DNA of 64,000 nt from Magnetospirillum fulvum (GCF_900108475.1 NZ_FNWO01000010.1:1-64000); one strand, 5' to 3'; counted from the stretch's first letter, positions 16,664 through 26,208 are shown. Notes: generated by a model from the sequence alone, not told the origin. Translations and numbers: made by a program.

Positions 16664-17575
16664 TCAGATCCAGCGTTTGTCGGCGGTGAAATCGACCGTC
16701 AGCCAGTGGCCGGGGAGAGCGCCGCCCAGTTCGTCGGCGATTTCCTGGCGGATCGCATCCAGCTCGGCAAAGCTGCGCGTCATCTCGCCCGAAGGGGCAA
16801 CCAGCCCGATCTCGATGAAATTGACCCGGCCCGCTTTCATGACGTGGCTTTCGAACGCGGCGAAGCCATGGCGTTCCGCGATGATTCGGGCGGCCTCGCG
16901 CACGGTGCGGTCCAGTTCGGCCGGGGCGATCAGCAAGATCTCGCCGGTGGCCCGCCAGACCGTTTGCAACGGGATCGGCAGCAGGCAGCCCGCCAGCAGG
17001 GTCAGGATGAAGGGATCGACATAGGGGGCGAGATAGGCGTATTCCGCCTCGACCAGCAGGTTGCAGACGACGAAGCTGATACAGACGCCCAGGCTGATGA
17101 CGCCGCCCAGCAGCCAGGCCCGCGCGTCGATCCGCAGCAATTCCGACTCGATATGGGCCGAGCGGATATGGATGAACGCCGACATCGTCAGACAGATGAC
17201 CCCGCCGATCCCGGTAAAGACCGCGCCCGGTCCGAAATCGACGATGCGGCCCCCCGACAGCATCCCGTTCAGTCCCTCCAGCACGGCATAGACGCAGGCG
17301 GTGGCCAGCACCAGCCCGTTGACCAGCGCCACCAGAGGTTCCAGGTGCCAGTAGCCGTATTGGAACAGACGGTCGTCGCCGCGCGCGATCAGGCGCGAAA
17401 CGCCCAGCGCGGCCAGAGTCATTACCGAATCGATCAGGGTGTAGAACGCGTCGAACATGACGGTTCGCGATTGGATGATCAGCCCGAAGACGACACCGGC
17501 GATGGCGGTGAGGACGGTGACGGCAATCGAAATGGCAAGAAGCTTCTGTTCCTGCTTGGTCGAGGTCTGGGACAT
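16664..17575 (-). CDS. Cation diffusion facilitator-like transporter (non-canonical metal site)
   Basis: A 303-residue CDF-superfamily membrane protein with six predicted helices and a soluble C-terminal domain. It looks like the COG3965-type branch: TVMFDAFYTLIDSVMTL in helix 2 and RLFQYGYWHLEPLVALVNG after it. In the metal sites of well-studied zinc/iron members, helices 2 and 5 each carry H/DxxxD. Here helix 2 gives only YTLID plus an Asp seven residues before, and helix 5 is IDARAWLLGGVIS without the second acid, so the substrate may differ from Zn/Fe/Cd. ATG 17575 is used; the open frame extends further upstream without support. Confidence 0.8.
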   Translation of the reverse strand: MSQTSTKQEQKLLAISIAVTVLTAIAGVVFGLIIQSRTVMFDAFYTLIDSVMTLAALGVSRLIARGDDRLFQYGYWHLEPLVALVNGLVLATACVYAVLEGLNGMLSGGRIVDFGPGAVFTGIGGVICLTMSAFIHIRSAHIESELLRIDARAWLLGGVISLGVCISFVVCNLLVEAEYAYLAPYVDPFILTLLAGCLLPIPLQTVWRATGEILLIAPAELDRTVREAARIIAERHGFAAFESHVMKAGRVNFIEIGLVAPSGEMTRSFAELDAIRQEIADELGGALPGHWLTVDFTADKRWI

Positions 17576-17775
17576 GATTGATACGCGGTTGCTTTGACGA
17601 ATCTCGGCTTTGGAGCGATCCCGAACGGGACGGATCAGGCCTTTTGCCCGTCGTCGGCATCGGCCTCCGGCGTCCACAAAAGGTGGAGCAGGATAACAGA
17701 TGGCGACGAAGGGTCAAAGCGGCGCAACGCAAAGCTGCGTCTGGCGAAGATCGCTATAGATCGCGTCGCCGCCGG

Positions 17776-18240
17776 TCAGGCGGCGCGCGAGGCGGGAGAT
17801 TCGGTCAGCAAGGCATAGAGAGCGTCGGCATTGTCGGTACCGCGCAGCTTTTCGCAGACGGCACGATCGCGCAGCAGACGCGAGACGCGGGCCAGGGCTT
17901 TCAAATGATCGGCCCCCGCCGATTCCGGGGCCAGCAGCAGAAAGATCAGATCGACCGGCTGTTCGTCGATCGAATCGAACTGGATCGGCCGTTCCAGCCG
18001 GGCGAACAGGCCGTAAAGCCGTTCGAGGCTGGGCAGCTTGCCATGCGGGATCGCAATCCCGTTGCCGACACCGGTGGTGCCAAGTCGTTCGCGTTCCAAC
18101 AAGACGTCGAAGATCGCCCGTTCATGCAGTCCGGTGATCTCGGCCGCCCGCCGCGCCAAATCCTGCAGCGCCTGTTTTTTGGACGTGGCGCGCAAGTTTG
18201 AAATAACGGCTGACGGAGTGATCAGGTCGGTGATTTCCAT
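17776..18240 (-). CDS. ptsN: PTS IIA-like nitrogen regulatory protein PtsN
   Basis: A 154-residue EIIA-Ntr protein, end point of the nitrogen-related phosphotransferase relay (PtsP, PtsO, PtsN). The phosphorylated histidine is H66 in GIAIPHGKL; family motifs LLERERLGTTGVGNG and VDLIFLLLAPE are present. It regulates by protein contact (potassium transport, kinases, stress responses in various bacteria). Downstream of rpoN on the same strand, its usual position, with an AGGTGG ribosome site. In most relatives hpf lies between rpoN and ptsN; it is not present in the 165-bp gap here. Confidence 0.95.
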   Translation of the reverse strand: MEITDLITPSAVISNLRATSKKQALQDLARRAAEITGLHERAIFDVLLERERLGTTGVGNGIAIPHGKLPSLERLYGLFARLERPIQFDSIDEQPVDLIFLLLAPESAGADHLKALARVSRLLRDRAVCEKLRGTDNADALYALLTESPASRAA

Positions 18241-18405
18241 GAATCCACCTATTCAGCGGGACTCGAATCCCAGCGGGCACCCCAGGCATAGGCCGGACGC
18301 GGGACGATCCCAACGGTCAGCACACAGCCCCGCCCCCACGAGTTCCCTGGGGAGGGGCGGAAAATAGTTCCCCCTTGCGTCCGAGTCAAGCGGACTGCCG
18401 CCCGG

Positions 18406-19926
18406 TCACATTCCCAGCGATTTTTCGCGCCGCCGTTGGACCGAGGAGGCAATGTTCATTGCCTCCCGATACTTTGCCACCGTTCGGCGGGCAATGTCGA
18501 TGCTTTCCGCTTTTAGAATCTCGACGATTCGTTCGTCGGACAGCACATCCTTCCCTTCGGCGTCGATCAGTCCCTTGATCCGGTGGCGCACCGCCTCGGC
18601 GGAGTGGGCGTCGCCGCCGTCGGCGGAATTGATCGATTGGGTGAAGAAGTACTTCATCTCGAAGATACCGCGCGGTGTCGCGATATATTTGTTCGAGGTA
18701 ACCCGGCTGACCGTGCTTTCGTGCATCGAGATCGCGGTGGCGATGTCGCGTAGCACCAGCGGGCGGAGATGGCTGACGCCCAGGCGGAAAAAGGCGTCTT
18801 GCTGCCGCACCAGCTCGGTTGCAACCTTCAGAATCGTGGTCGCGCGCTGGTGCAGCGACTTGACCAGCCAATTGGCCGACTGGAATCGCTCGCTGATATA
18901 GGTCTTGTCGTCCTTGCCGCGGGCGCTGGCGGCGATCTTGGTGTAGTAGCGGGTGTTGACCAGCACGCGGGGGAGGGTGTCGGCGTTGAGCTCGACCAGC
19001 CAGCCGCCGTCCTGGGCGCGGCGCATCAGGACGTCGGGGATCACCAGCGGGGCGACGACATGATCGAAGCGCAGCGCCGGCTTGGGGTCGAGCGCCTTGA
19101 TCTCACCGATCATCTCGGCCAGATCCTCGGCATCGACCCCGCAAACCCGCATCAGGCCGGGCAGGTCGCGCCGGGCCAGCAGATCGAGATGGTCGAGCAT
19201 CGCCGCCATTGCCGGGTCGAGCCGGTTGCGCTCGGCCAATTGCAGGGCCAGGCATTCCTTTAAGGAGCGGGCGAACACCCCGACCGGGTCCAGCGTCTGG
19301 ACCCGGGCCAGCACCGCCTCGACCCGGGCCAGCGGGCAGCCCAGCCGCAGGGCCAGTTCGTCCAGCGTTCCGATCAGATAGCCCGCTCCGTCCAGCATCT
19401 CGATCAGATGCAGCGCGATCAGTCGGTCGCCCGGCTCGGTGACATCGACGTTGATCTGGGCGACAAGGTGGTCGCGCAGGGTGATTTCGCCCGCCGACAC
19501 CTGATCGAGCCCGTTGCCGTCATCCTCGAAATCGGTCCGGCCGCCGTTGCCGCTGCCGCTCCACTGGCCATAGCCCTCCATCCCGACCGAATCCGCCGCG
19601 CTGTCGTTGTTGAAGACGTTATCGACATCGACATCCATCCCCTCGGTGGCGGCGGCAGGGGTCATGCCGTCGAGGATCGGGGCCTCGGGCGGGGCGGAAT
19701 CCAGCACCGGCAGGTCGGTCGCGTCGGCGCGGGGTTCGGCCGCAACCGACTCGATCGGACGGTCGGCCTCCTCGCGCTCCAGCAGCGGGTTGCGTTCGAG
19801 TTCCTGGTCGATGAAGGCGGTCAGCTCAAGGCTGGACAATTGCAGCAGCTTGATCGCCTGCTGCAATTGCGGCGTCATCACCAGCGACTGGCTTTGACGG
19901 AGGTCGAGGCGGGGACCGAGGGCCAT
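18406..19926 (-). CDS. rpoN: RNA polymerase sigma-54 factor RpoN
   Basis: A 506-residue sigma-54. The N-terminal activator-contact region is Gln/Leu-rich (LRQSQSLVMTPQLQQAIKLLQLSS), followed by an acidic linker, a core-binding region and the DNA-binding C-terminus with the RpoN box ARRTVAKYRE (479-488). It recognises GG-N10-GC promoters, one of which is visible at 56299-56315. The flagellar activator FlbD, which works with it, is also in this window. The gene follows lptB after 14 bases, in the conserved lpt-rpoN-ptsN block. Confidence 0.97.
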   Translation of the reverse strand: MALGPRLDLRQSQSLVMTPQLQQAIKLLQLSSLELTAFIDQELERNPLLEREEADRPIESVAAEPRADATDLPVLDSAPPEAPILDGMTPAAATEGMDVDVDNVFNNDSAADSVGMEGYGQWSGSGNGGRTDFEDDGNGLDQVSAGEITLRDHLVAQINVDVTEPGDRLIALHLIEMLDGAGYLIGTLDELALRLGCPLARVEAVLARVQTLDPVGVFARSLKECLALQLAERNRLDPAMAAMLDHLDLLARRDLPGLMRVCGVDAEDLAEMIGEIKALDPKPALRFDHVVAPLVIPDVLMRRAQDGGWLVELNADTLPRVLVNTRYYTKIAASARGKDDKTYISERFQSANWLVKSLHQRATTILKVATELVRQQDAFFRLGVSHLRPLVLRDIATAISMHESTVSRVTSNKYIATPRGIFEMKYFFTQSINSADGGDAHSAEAVRHRIKGLIDAEGKDVLSDERIVEILKAESIDIARRTVAKYREAMNIASSVQRRREKSLGM

Positions 19927-19940
19927 CGGGTCTGTCCCCT

Positions 19941-20750
19941 TTACAGGCTGAAATGCTCGCCCAGATAGACCCGGCGCACACCTTCGTGAGCGACGATCTC
20001 GGCGGGGTTGCCTTCCATCATCACCGACCCGTCATGCAGAATGTAGGCGCGGTCGATGATGTCCAGCGTCTCGCGCACATTGTGGTCGGTGATCAGCACG
20101 CCGATGCCGCGGTCCTTCAGATGCGACACCAGATCGCGGATGTCGGCCACCGCGATCGGGTCGATACCGGCCAGCGGTTCGTCGAGCAAGATGAAGTGCG
20201 GACGACCGGCCAGGGCACGGGCGATCTCGACGCGGCGGCGCTCGCCGCCCGACAGCGCCATCGCCTGGGCGTGGCGAAGGTGGGAGACCGAGAATTCCGA
20301 CAGCAGGCTTTCCAGATCGTGCTCGCGCCGCTCGCGGTCGGGCTCGACCACCTCCAGCACCGCCATGATGTTGCCCTCGACGGTCAGGCCGCGAAAGATC
20401 GACGCTTCCTGGGGCAGATAGCCGATGCCCAGCCGGGCGCGGCGATACATCGGCAGCGCGGTGATGTCGTGATCGTCGAGCAGGATCGCGCCCTCGTCCG
20501 GGGCGATCAGGCCGGTGATGCAATAAAAGCAGGTGGTCTTGCCCGCGCCGTTGGGGCCGAGCAGGCCGACCGCCTCGCCCCGCTGCACGCTGATCGAGAC
20601 GTTGCGCAGCACCGAGCGGCGCTTGAACCGCTTGCCCAGGCCGCGCGCGACCAGACCGCCCGCGGAGAGATTGCGGGCGACGGGGACGTCCGGCGACAGC
20701 GGCTCGGACGGAACCGTGATTTCAGGATCGGTGTCGGGTGCGGTGTGCAT
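19941..20750 (-). CDS. lptB: LPS export ABC transporter ATPase LptB
   Basis: A 269-residue ABC ATPase that drives LPS extraction from the inner membrane with LptFG and LptC. Walker A is GPNGAGKTT (65-73), signature [15 protein letters not shown], Walker [14 protein letters not shown] and the switch His in [11 protein letters not shown]. The first 30 residues (Pro/Glu-rich, acidic) precede the usual start of LptB and may be a lineage-specific tail; a later in-frame start is possible but the ATG here overlaps the lptA stop (ATGA), arguing for coupling. Confidence 0.96.
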   Translation of the reverse strand: MHTAPDTDPEITVPSEPLSPDVPVARNLSAGGLVARGLGKRFKRRSVLRNVSISVQRGEAVGLLGPNGAGKTTCFYCITGLIAPDEGAILLDDHDITALPMYRRARLGIGYLPQEASIFRGLTVEGNIMAVLEVVEPDRERREHDLESLLSEFSVSHLRHAQAMALSGGERRRVEIARALAGRPHFILLDEPLAGIDPIAVADIRDLVSHLKDRGIGVLITDHNVRETLDIIDRAYILHDGSVMMEGNPAEIVAHEGVRRVYLGEHFSL

Positions 20751-21700
20751 CAGCGGTTGCCAAAGTCCTCGTTGGAGGGAACCCGGCCGGAAAAGCCCGA
20801 CCGCCCCTGTTCGTCCTGCTTCTTCGGAGTGAACACGCCCTGAACCCGCGGGCTGGAGCCGTTGGCTCCCGGCGGGGCGGGGAACAGTTTGCTGATCCCG
20901 GTCTTCAGATTGACATAGGCCCAGCCGCCTTCCAACTGGTTGCCGCCCTCGCGGACGATCTTGACCGCGCCCGACACGGTGGCGATTTCGGTGACGGCGT
21001 CGTAATCGCCGCGATCGCCGGTGACGGTCTCGGTGGCGGTGGTGAGGCGGACATGACCATAGGCGTCGGCGCGCTGCAAATCCAGGTTCTCACCGCTGCT
21101 CTTTGCCGCGCCGTCGCTGCTTTTGGCCGGGGCGGCGGGGCGAGCCGCGGTTGATCCGGCGGCCCTGTCCTTGAAATGGGCGGTGATGACGTCGGCCTTC
21201 AGCGTGCGCGGGCCACGGGTGGCGACGGCGTCGCCGCGCAACACCGCCATCTTCTGCGTCTCCCAATATTCCAGGCTGTCGGTGGCCTGGAACTGATCGG
21301 TGGCGGTGACCAGACGGGCGGGCGCGCCTTTCAGCACGAACACCGCCTTGTCGAGGTCATAGATCGCCTTGGTCCCGGTCGCGGTGTCGGTGGGCGAGCG
21401 GATCGTCACCGTTCCGTCGGCGTCAAGCCGCCAGATCTCGTCGCCCTTGCCGTTGATCTGGCGGTAATAGGCGGTCAGCTGGTCGGCATCGACCGTCATC
21501 GTCCCACGGGTGGCGCGGGCGTTGCCGGTGGCGATGACGCGAAGGTCTTCAGAATGCCACTCGATACCGTTATCGGCGAAGACCTGCAATTGCTGGTCGC
21601 CGCCGCCCTGGGACATGCCGAAGCCCTGGGCGGCGGCGGGAGCGGCGGCCGACAGCAGGGCCATGGCCAGGAGGGGGAGGACGCGGAGCGCGGGACTCAT
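20750..21700 (-). CDS. lptA: LPS transport periplasmic protein LptA (LptA/OstA domain)
   Basis: A 316-residue exported protein: signal peptide ending at PAAAQG (about residue 25), then the beta-jellyroll OstA/LptA domain ([34 protein letters not shown] and further strand repeats). It bridges the periplasm carrying LPS from LptC to LptD. It is longer than the E. coli protein (185 aa) because of an Ala/Pro/Ser insert (about 195-215) and a Pro/Gly-rich C-terminus. The ATG at 21700 overlaps the lptC stop; the open frame continues upstream only because lptC is GC-rich. Confidence 0.9.
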   Translation of the reverse strand: MSPALRVLPLLAMALLSAAAPAAAQGFGMSQGGGDQQLQVFADNGIEWHSEDLRVIATGNARATRGTMTVDADQLTAYYRQINGKGDEIWRLDADGTVTIRSPTDTATGTKAIYDLDKAVFVLKGAPARLVTATDQFQATDSLEYWETQKMAVLRGDAVATRGPRTLKADVITAHFKDRAAGSTAARPAAPAKSSDGAAKSSGENLDLQRADAYGHVRLTTATETVTGDRGDYDAVTEIATVSGAVKIVREGGNQLEGGWAYVNLKTGISKLFPAPPGANGSSPRVQGVFTPKKQDEQGRSGFSGRVPSNEDFGNR

Positions 21701-22407
21701 CGGGGCGGGGCTCCCTGGGGCTGGGTCTTTCCGGCTTTGCCGGTCTTGCTGGCAGAGGGTCCGACGCTCCGCAACGACATTCTGCTCTTGCCGGTGAAGG
21801 TCAGGGTGCGCCCCTTGTCGGTGATGTCGAACCCGGCGGCGTCGATCCGCCCTTGCGGGCCGTTGCCGGTGACTGGGTCGTCGCCGTGGGCGGAGGACCG
21901 GGCGAGGTCGATCAGGGCCGAGTTGGTGTGCATCTCGGTTCCAGAATCGTGGTAGAGGTTGACGTTGCCGGTCAGCAGAAGGGTGTTGTTCGCCTTCTGA
22001 TACAGACCGGAATCCGCCTCGATCACGACGTTGGCGCCGCTCGACGTGGTGAAGTCGGCCTTGGGATTGTCGAGGTGGACGATGTCGCTGCGGCCGTTTT
22101 CCTGGGTTGCCAGGTCGGCGCTGACGGCATAGGGGCGATTGCTCTCGTTGATGCCGAAATAGCGCGGGTTCTGCATGGCCAGGGTCTCGACCTCCTTCGA
22201 CGGCAGCCGGGCGAACCCGATCTGGAAACCGCTTTCCTCCATCGTCAACTTGGGCCACGCCACCAGCAGCGCCAGCAGAACCACGGTCAGCGACGGCAGC
22301 ACGATCTTCATGATCCCGACAAAGCGGGAATAGCGGGCAAACGGACCGGTGCGCGGCGGGCGCAGCCGTCGGCGCAGCCGTCGGGCGGCTTCGCCCGGGT
22401 CGATCAC
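21697..22407 (-). CDS. lptC: LPS export protein LptC
   Basis: About 236 residues. A basic cytoplasmic N-terminus (RRLRRRLRPPRTGPFARYSRFVG) leads to one membrane helix (KIVLPSLTVVLLALLVAWP) and a periplasmic LptC domain (GFARL...ANVVIEADSGLYQKANNTLLLTGNV) that accepts LPS and passes it to LptA. Start choice: a GTG at 22407 overlaps the kdsD stop as GTGA, which is typical of coupled genes; a TTG at 22428 seven codons further upstream is the alternative. Confidence 0.88.
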   Translation of the reverse strand: MIDPGEAARRLRRRLRPPRTGPFARYSRFVGIMKIVLPSLTVVLLALLVAWPKLTMEESGFQIGFARLPSKEVETLAMQNPRYFGINESNRPYAVSADLATQENGRSDIVHLDNPKADFTTSSGANVVIEADSGLYQKANNTLLLTGNVNLYHDSGTEMHTNSALIDLARSSAHGDDPVTGNGPQGRIDAAGFDITDKGRTLTFTGKSRMSLRSVGPSASKTGKAGKTQPQGAPPR

Positions 22408-23372
22408 GCCAAACCTGCCCGCAGACAATCGTGAACGTGTAGAACCCCGACCGGGTGCCCGGCCTCGTCCACCGCGAACAGGCTGGTGATCGCCTTGGCG
22501 TTCATGATTCCCAACGCCTCGGCGGCCAGCAGGGTCGGCGGGACCGTCTTGGGGGTGGCGTTCATCACCTCGGCGGCGGACAGCGACAGCAGGTCGCCCC
22601 GCATGTGGCGGCGCAAATCGCCATCGGTGACGATGCCGACCAGCCGACCGTCGGGATCGACGATGCCGGCGCAGCCCAGGCTCTTTTTCGTCATCACCAG
22701 CAGCACTTCGCTCATCGGGGCGGCGGGGGCGGCCAGCGGCAGGGCTTCGCCGCCATGCATCAGGTCCGAAACCCGCAACAGGCGGCGGCCCAACTGACCG
22801 CCGGGATGGAACAGGCGAAAATCGGCGGGGGTAAAGCCCTTGCGCTCAAGCAGGGTGATCGCGAGCGCGTCGCCCAGCGCCAGCATCATCGTCGTCGAGG
22901 TGGTGGGAGCCAGACGGTTGGGGCAGGCTTCGGGGTGATCGGGCAGCACCAGCGCCACGGTGGAGGCCAAGGCCAGGGTGCTGTTGGCTCCCGAGGTGAT
23001 CCCGACCAGCGGAATGTCGAAGCGGCGGCAATAGGCGATGATGTCGCCCAGTTCCGGCGTCTCGCCCGAATTGGACAACGCCACCACCGCATCGTCGCGG
23101 GTGACCATGCCCAGGTCGCCGTGGCTGGCCTCGGCGGGGTGGACGTAAAAGGACGGGCAGCCGGTCGAGGCCAGCGTCGCCGAAATCTTGCGGGCGATAT
23201 GGCCGCTTTTGCCCATTCCGGTGACCACCACCCGACCCGATGCCCGCTCCAGCGCCTCGATCGCGGCGTCGAAGGGATGGCCCAGGCTGGCGGCCAGAAC
23301 GCCCAAAGCTTCTGCCTCGGTGGTCAGCACGCGGCGGGCGATGGCGATGGAGGTGGTGGCGGCGGCGGTCAT
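22404..23372 (-). CDS. kdsD: D-arabinose 5-phosphate isomerase KdsD (KpsF/GutQ family)
   Basis: A 322-residue enzyme turning ribulose-5-phosphate into arabinose-5-phosphate, the first step to Kdo of LPS. The SIS sugar-isomerase domain (about 35-175: GMGKSGHIARKISATLASTG, HPAEASHGDLGMV, SNSGETPEL) is followed by two CBS domains (about 205-320: DLMHGGEALPL, GIVTDGDLRRHM). First gene of the Kdo/lpt block, which matches its place next to lptC in many Gram-negatives. Confidence 0.94.
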   Translation of the reverse strand: MTAAATTSIAIARRVLTTEAEALGVLAASLGHPFDAAIEALERASGRVVVTGMGKSGHIARKISATLASTGCPSFYVHPAEASHGDLGMVTRDDAVVALSNSGETPELGDIIAYCRRFDIPLVGITSGANSTLALASTVALVLPDHPEACPNRLAPTTSTTMMLALGDALAITLLERKGFTPADFRLFHPGGQLGRRLLRVSDLMHGGEALPLAAPAAPMSEVLLVMTKKSLGCAGIVDPDGRLVGIVTDGDLRRHMRGDLLSLSAAEVMNATPKTVPPTLLAAEALGIMNAKAITSLFAVDEAGHPVGVLHVHDCLRAGLA

Positions 23373-23778
23373 GTCAGGGTCCGATAGTCAGGGGCCGGGT
23401 CGCGCCGGACAGGCGGACCAAGGCCCCCTACTATACGAATCCGCCGGGGGACGGAAAGGCAAAACGCGAATCTGGTCCGTTTCCTGCATTCCCCGAGGGT
23501 ACGGCGACAGGACGGTCGAGACCCGATCCCGATGAGTGGACCTCGTCGAGATTGGGGGGAGGCCGCGGTGCCGACGGCGATTGTCGCGGTGCTACACCTC
23601 GGTATGGTTTGACTGTCTCGGTCTCCCCGGCAAGCAGCGAGGCCGTCATCGTCACCTCGGCCCCCCGGTCGGCCGGTCATTGAGTCCGGTCTGTTTGCCG
23701 TGTGATATCGGCCTTGCCTGCGCCTCGTCATGGATATATCATTTTCCAATATAAGGAAATGAGGCTAGCATCCCTCCC
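23373..23778. other. Divergent intergenic region kdsD / arsR
   Basis: A 406-bp interval between divergent genes. The right end holds the ars promoter and operator described separately. The remainder shows no gene I can support; several short frames occur on both strands but none has a ribosome site plus recognisable product. Confidence 0.6.
23714..23762 (+). promoter_or_regulatory. ars promoter with overlapping ArsR-type operator
   Basis: A -35-like TTGCCT (23714-23719) and a -10-like TATCAT (23737-23742) are 17 bases apart. An inverted repeat, TCATTTTCC (23739-23747) and GGAAATGA (23755-23762), overlaps the -10, so binding would block polymerase, the usual ArsR mode. It lies 17 bases before the arsR start codon. 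Binding is inferred, not shown. Confidence 0.6.
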
Positions 23779-24201
23779 ATGCTTGAGACCTTCGAAACTG
23801 TCGCCAGAGCCGTTGCCGACCCCACCCGCATCCGTATCTTGAAGCTGCTGGAAAGCGGCGAATTGTGCGTCTGCCAGATCACCACGGTGTTGGATCTGGC
23901 GCCTGCCACCGTGTCCAAACATCTGGCGGTGTTGAAGATCGCCGGGCTGCTCCAGCAGCGACGCGACGGCAAGTGGGTGTATTACCGGCGGGCCGAACGC
24001 GATCTCAATCCGTATGCGCAGGCTTTCCTCGGACTGGTCCGGGGGGCGCTGAAAGACGATCCGACCGTGGCCGGGGATGCCCATGTACTGGCCCAGGTCA
24101 CCGCCGCTCCGCTGGCGTTGGTCTGCGATCAGGGCCGCGCGGCGCTTGATCCGAGGCCTCAAGCCCCTGTGACCACAGTCTGCCGAGGGGGACCGCGATG
24201 A
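23779..24201 (+). CDS. arsR: ArsR-family metalloregulator
   Basis: A 140-residue winged-helix repressor: RIRILKLLESGELCVCQITTVLDLAPATVSKHLAVLKIAGLLQQRRDGKWVYYRR is the ArsR DNA-binding domain. The ELCVCQ segment carries the CxC pair used to sense As(III)/Sb(III) in many members. It heads the arsenic operon and probably represses it through the inverted repeat overlapping its promoter. The stop overlaps the arsC start (ATGA). Confidence 0.9.
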   Translation: MLETFETVARAVADPTRIRILKLLESGELCVCQITTVLDLAPATVSKHLAVLKIAGLLQQRRDGKWVYYRRAERDLNPYAQAFLGLVRGALKDDPTVAGDAHVLAQVTAAPLALVCDQGRAALDPRPQAPVTTVCRGGPR

Positions 24202-24698
24202 CCGACAAACTCTATTCCGTCTTGTTTTTGTGCACCGGCAATTCGGCGCGTAGCATCATGGCCGAAAGCATCCTGAACCGCGAAGGCCGCGGCCGCTTCC
24301 GGGCCTTCAGCGCCGGGTCTCATCCCAAGGGTCACGTCGATCCGCTGGTGTTGAGCCTGCTGGCCAAGACCAACTACCCGACCGATGGCTTGCGCTCGAA
24401 ATCCTGGGACGAGTTTGCCGCTCCTGGCGCTCCCGATCTCGATTTCGTCTTCACCGTCTGCGACAACGCCGCAGGCGAGGTTTGTCCGGCCTGGCCGGGA
24501 CAACCCATCACCGCCCATTGGGGCATGCCCGATCCCGTCGGTTCCACCGGGTCCGACGTCGAAAAGGCGGCGTTATGCGTCGAAGTGATGCGGATGCTGA
24601 ATAACCGGATCGGCTTGTTCACGGCTCTGCCGATCTCCTCTCTTGACCGACTGTCCATGCAAAACCGCCTCGATGCCATTGGCCAGAGCAACGCTTGA
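24198..24698 (+). CDS. arsC: Arsenate reductase ArsC, thioredoxin-coupled type (copy 1)
   Basis: A 166-residue protein of the low-molecular-weight phosphatase fold. The P-loop is C12TGNSARS and the two resolving cysteines are in TVCDNAAGEVCP, so the three-cysteine relay of thioredoxin-linked ArsC is complete. It reduces As(V) to As(III) for export by Acr3. The C-terminus has about 20 extra residues after the conserved core. Translationally coupled to arsR. Confidence 0.92.
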   Translation: MTDKLYSVLFLCTGNSARSIMAESILNREGRGRFRAFSAGSHPKGHVDPLVLSLLAKTNYPTDGLRSKSWDEFAAPGAPDLDFVFTVCDNAAGEVCPAWPGQPITAHWGMPDPVGSTGSDVEKAALCVEVMRMLNNRIGLFTALPISSLDRLSMQNRLDAIGQSNA

Positions 24699-24718
24699 GA
24701 CTGGAGGATCCGATCTCG

Positions 24719-25177
24719 ATGACCGACACAATCACCAATGTCTTGGTTCTCTGCACCGGTAATTCCGCCCGATCGGTGCTGGCCGAGGTTCTGATCAACG
24801 CGCTGGGGGAGGGGAAATGGCGGGCCTATAGCGCCGGGAGCCATCCCGCCGGGGCGGTCAATCCGCTGACGCTGGCGGTGCTGGCGGAACACGGCCATGC
24901 GGTCGAGGGCTTGCGCTCGAAATCATGGGACGAGTTCGCTGTGCCCTCCGCGCCCCCCATGGATCTGGTTATCACCGTCTGCGACAACGCGGCGGGCGAG
25001 ATGTGCCCGATTTGGCCGGGCCATCCGTCGAAGCTTCATGTCGGCTTCCCCGATCCGGCGGCGGCCACCGGCAGCGAGGCCGAGCGGCTGGCGGTCTTCC
25101 GCGACATCTATCGCCAGATCGAAGCGAAGATCCGCCGCCTGATCGCGCTGGGGCCGGAACGGGCGGCGGAGGTCTGA
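24719..25177 (+). CDS. arsC: Arsenate reductase ArsC, thioredoxin-coupled type (copy 2)
   Basis: A 152-residue homologue of the preceding gene with the same residues: CTGNSARS near the N-terminus, then TVCDNAAGEMCP. It ends with the normal helix (FRDIYRQIEAKIRRLIAL), while copy 1 has a different tail. ATG 24719 follows GGAGG by nine bases and is preferred to an upstream start overlapping copy 1. The two proteins diverge a good deal outside the motifs, so this is an old pair rather than a recent duplication. Confidence 0.92.
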   Translation: MTDTITNVLVLCTGNSARSVLAEVLINALGEGKWRAYSAGSHPAGAVNPLTLAVLAEHGHAVEGLRSKSWDEFAVPSAPPMDLVITVCDNAAGEMCPIWPGHPSKLHVGFPDPAAATGSEAERLAVFRDIYRQIEAKIRRLIALGPERAAEV

Positions 25178-25181
25178 CGCG

Positions 25182-26204
25182 ATGACGATGTTCGAACGCT
25201 ATCTGACCCTGTGGGTCGGCCTCTGCATCGTCGTCGGGGTGGCGCTGGGCCATTTTGTCCCCGCGCCGTTCCACGCCATCGGCGGGTGGGAGGTGGCCCA
25301 GGTCAATCTGCCGGTCGCCGGGCTGATCTGGCTGATGATTATTCCGATGTTGCTGAAGATTGATTTCGCCGCACTGGGTCAGGTGCGCGAGCAATGGCGC
25401 GGCATCGGCGTCACGCTGTTGATCAATTGGGCGGTCAAGCCGTTCTCGATGGCGCTGTTGGGCTGGGTCTTCATCAGCACCCTGTTCCGCCCCTGGCTGC
25501 CGGCCGAGCAGATCGACAGCTACATCGCCGGGTTGATCCTGCTCGCCGCAGCACCCTGCACTGCGATGGTGTTCGTGTGGTCGACCCTGTGCAAAGGCGA
25601 GCCGCATTTTACTCTGTCCCAGGTGGCGCTGAACGATCTGATCATGGTGGTGGCCTTCGCGCCGCTGGTCGGGCTGCTGCTGGGTCTGTCGGCGATCTCT
25701 GTGCCGTGGGACACCCTGCTGCTCTCGGTCGGGCTCTATATCGTCGTGCCGGTGATCGTGGCCCAGGTTTGGCGGCGGGCGTTGCTGGCGCGCGGGCCGG
25801 ACGCCTTGGCGGTCACCTTGGCCCGGCTTGGGCCGCTGTCGCTGACGGCGCTGCTGGCGACTTTGGTGCTGCTGTTCGGCTTCCAGGGCGAGCAGATCAT
25901 CGCCCAGCCGCTGGTGATTGGGCTGCTGGCGGTGCCGATCACCATTCAGGTCTATTTCAATTCCGGTCTCGCTTATCTGCTCAACCGCCGCTTCGGCGTG
26001 CCCCATTGCGTCGCCGGGCCGTCGGCGTTGATCGGGGCCAGCAATTTCTTCGAACTGGCCGTCGCCGCCGCGATCTCGTTGTTCGGCTTCGATTCGGGCG
26101 CAGCGCTGGCCACCGTCGTCGGTGTGCTGATCGAGGTGCCGGTGATGCTGTCGGTAGTCAAAATCGTCAACGCCAGCAAGGGCTGGTACGAAGCGAAGGC
26201 ATAA
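25182..26204 (+). CDS. acr3: Arsenite efflux permease Acr3
   Basis: A 340-residue ten-helix carrier of the Acr3 (bile/arsenite/riboflavin transporter) superfamily. The conserved cysteine lies in the AAPCTAMVFVWS segment of helix 4 and the second helix-break is in AVAAAISLFGFDSGAALATVVG. It exports the As(III) produced by the two ArsC enzymes using the proton motive force. Four bases after arsC. Confidence 0.94.
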   Translation: MTMFERYLTLWVGLCIVVGVALGHFVPAPFHAIGGWEVAQVNLPVAGLIWLMIIPMLLKIDFAALGQVREQWRGIGVTLLINWAVKPFSMALLGWVFISTLFRPWLPAEQIDSYIAGLILLAAAPCTAMVFVWSTLCKGEPHFTLSQVALNDLIMVVAFAPLVGLLLGLSAISVPWDTLLLSVGLYIVVPVIVAQVWRRALLARGPDALAVTLARLGPLSLTALLATLVLLFGFQGEQIIAQPLVIGLLAVPITIQVYFNSGLAYLLNRRFGVPHCVAGPSALIGASNFFELAVAAAISLFGFDSGAALATVVGVLIEVPVMLSVVKIVNASKGWYEAKA

Positions 26205-26208
26205 GGCG

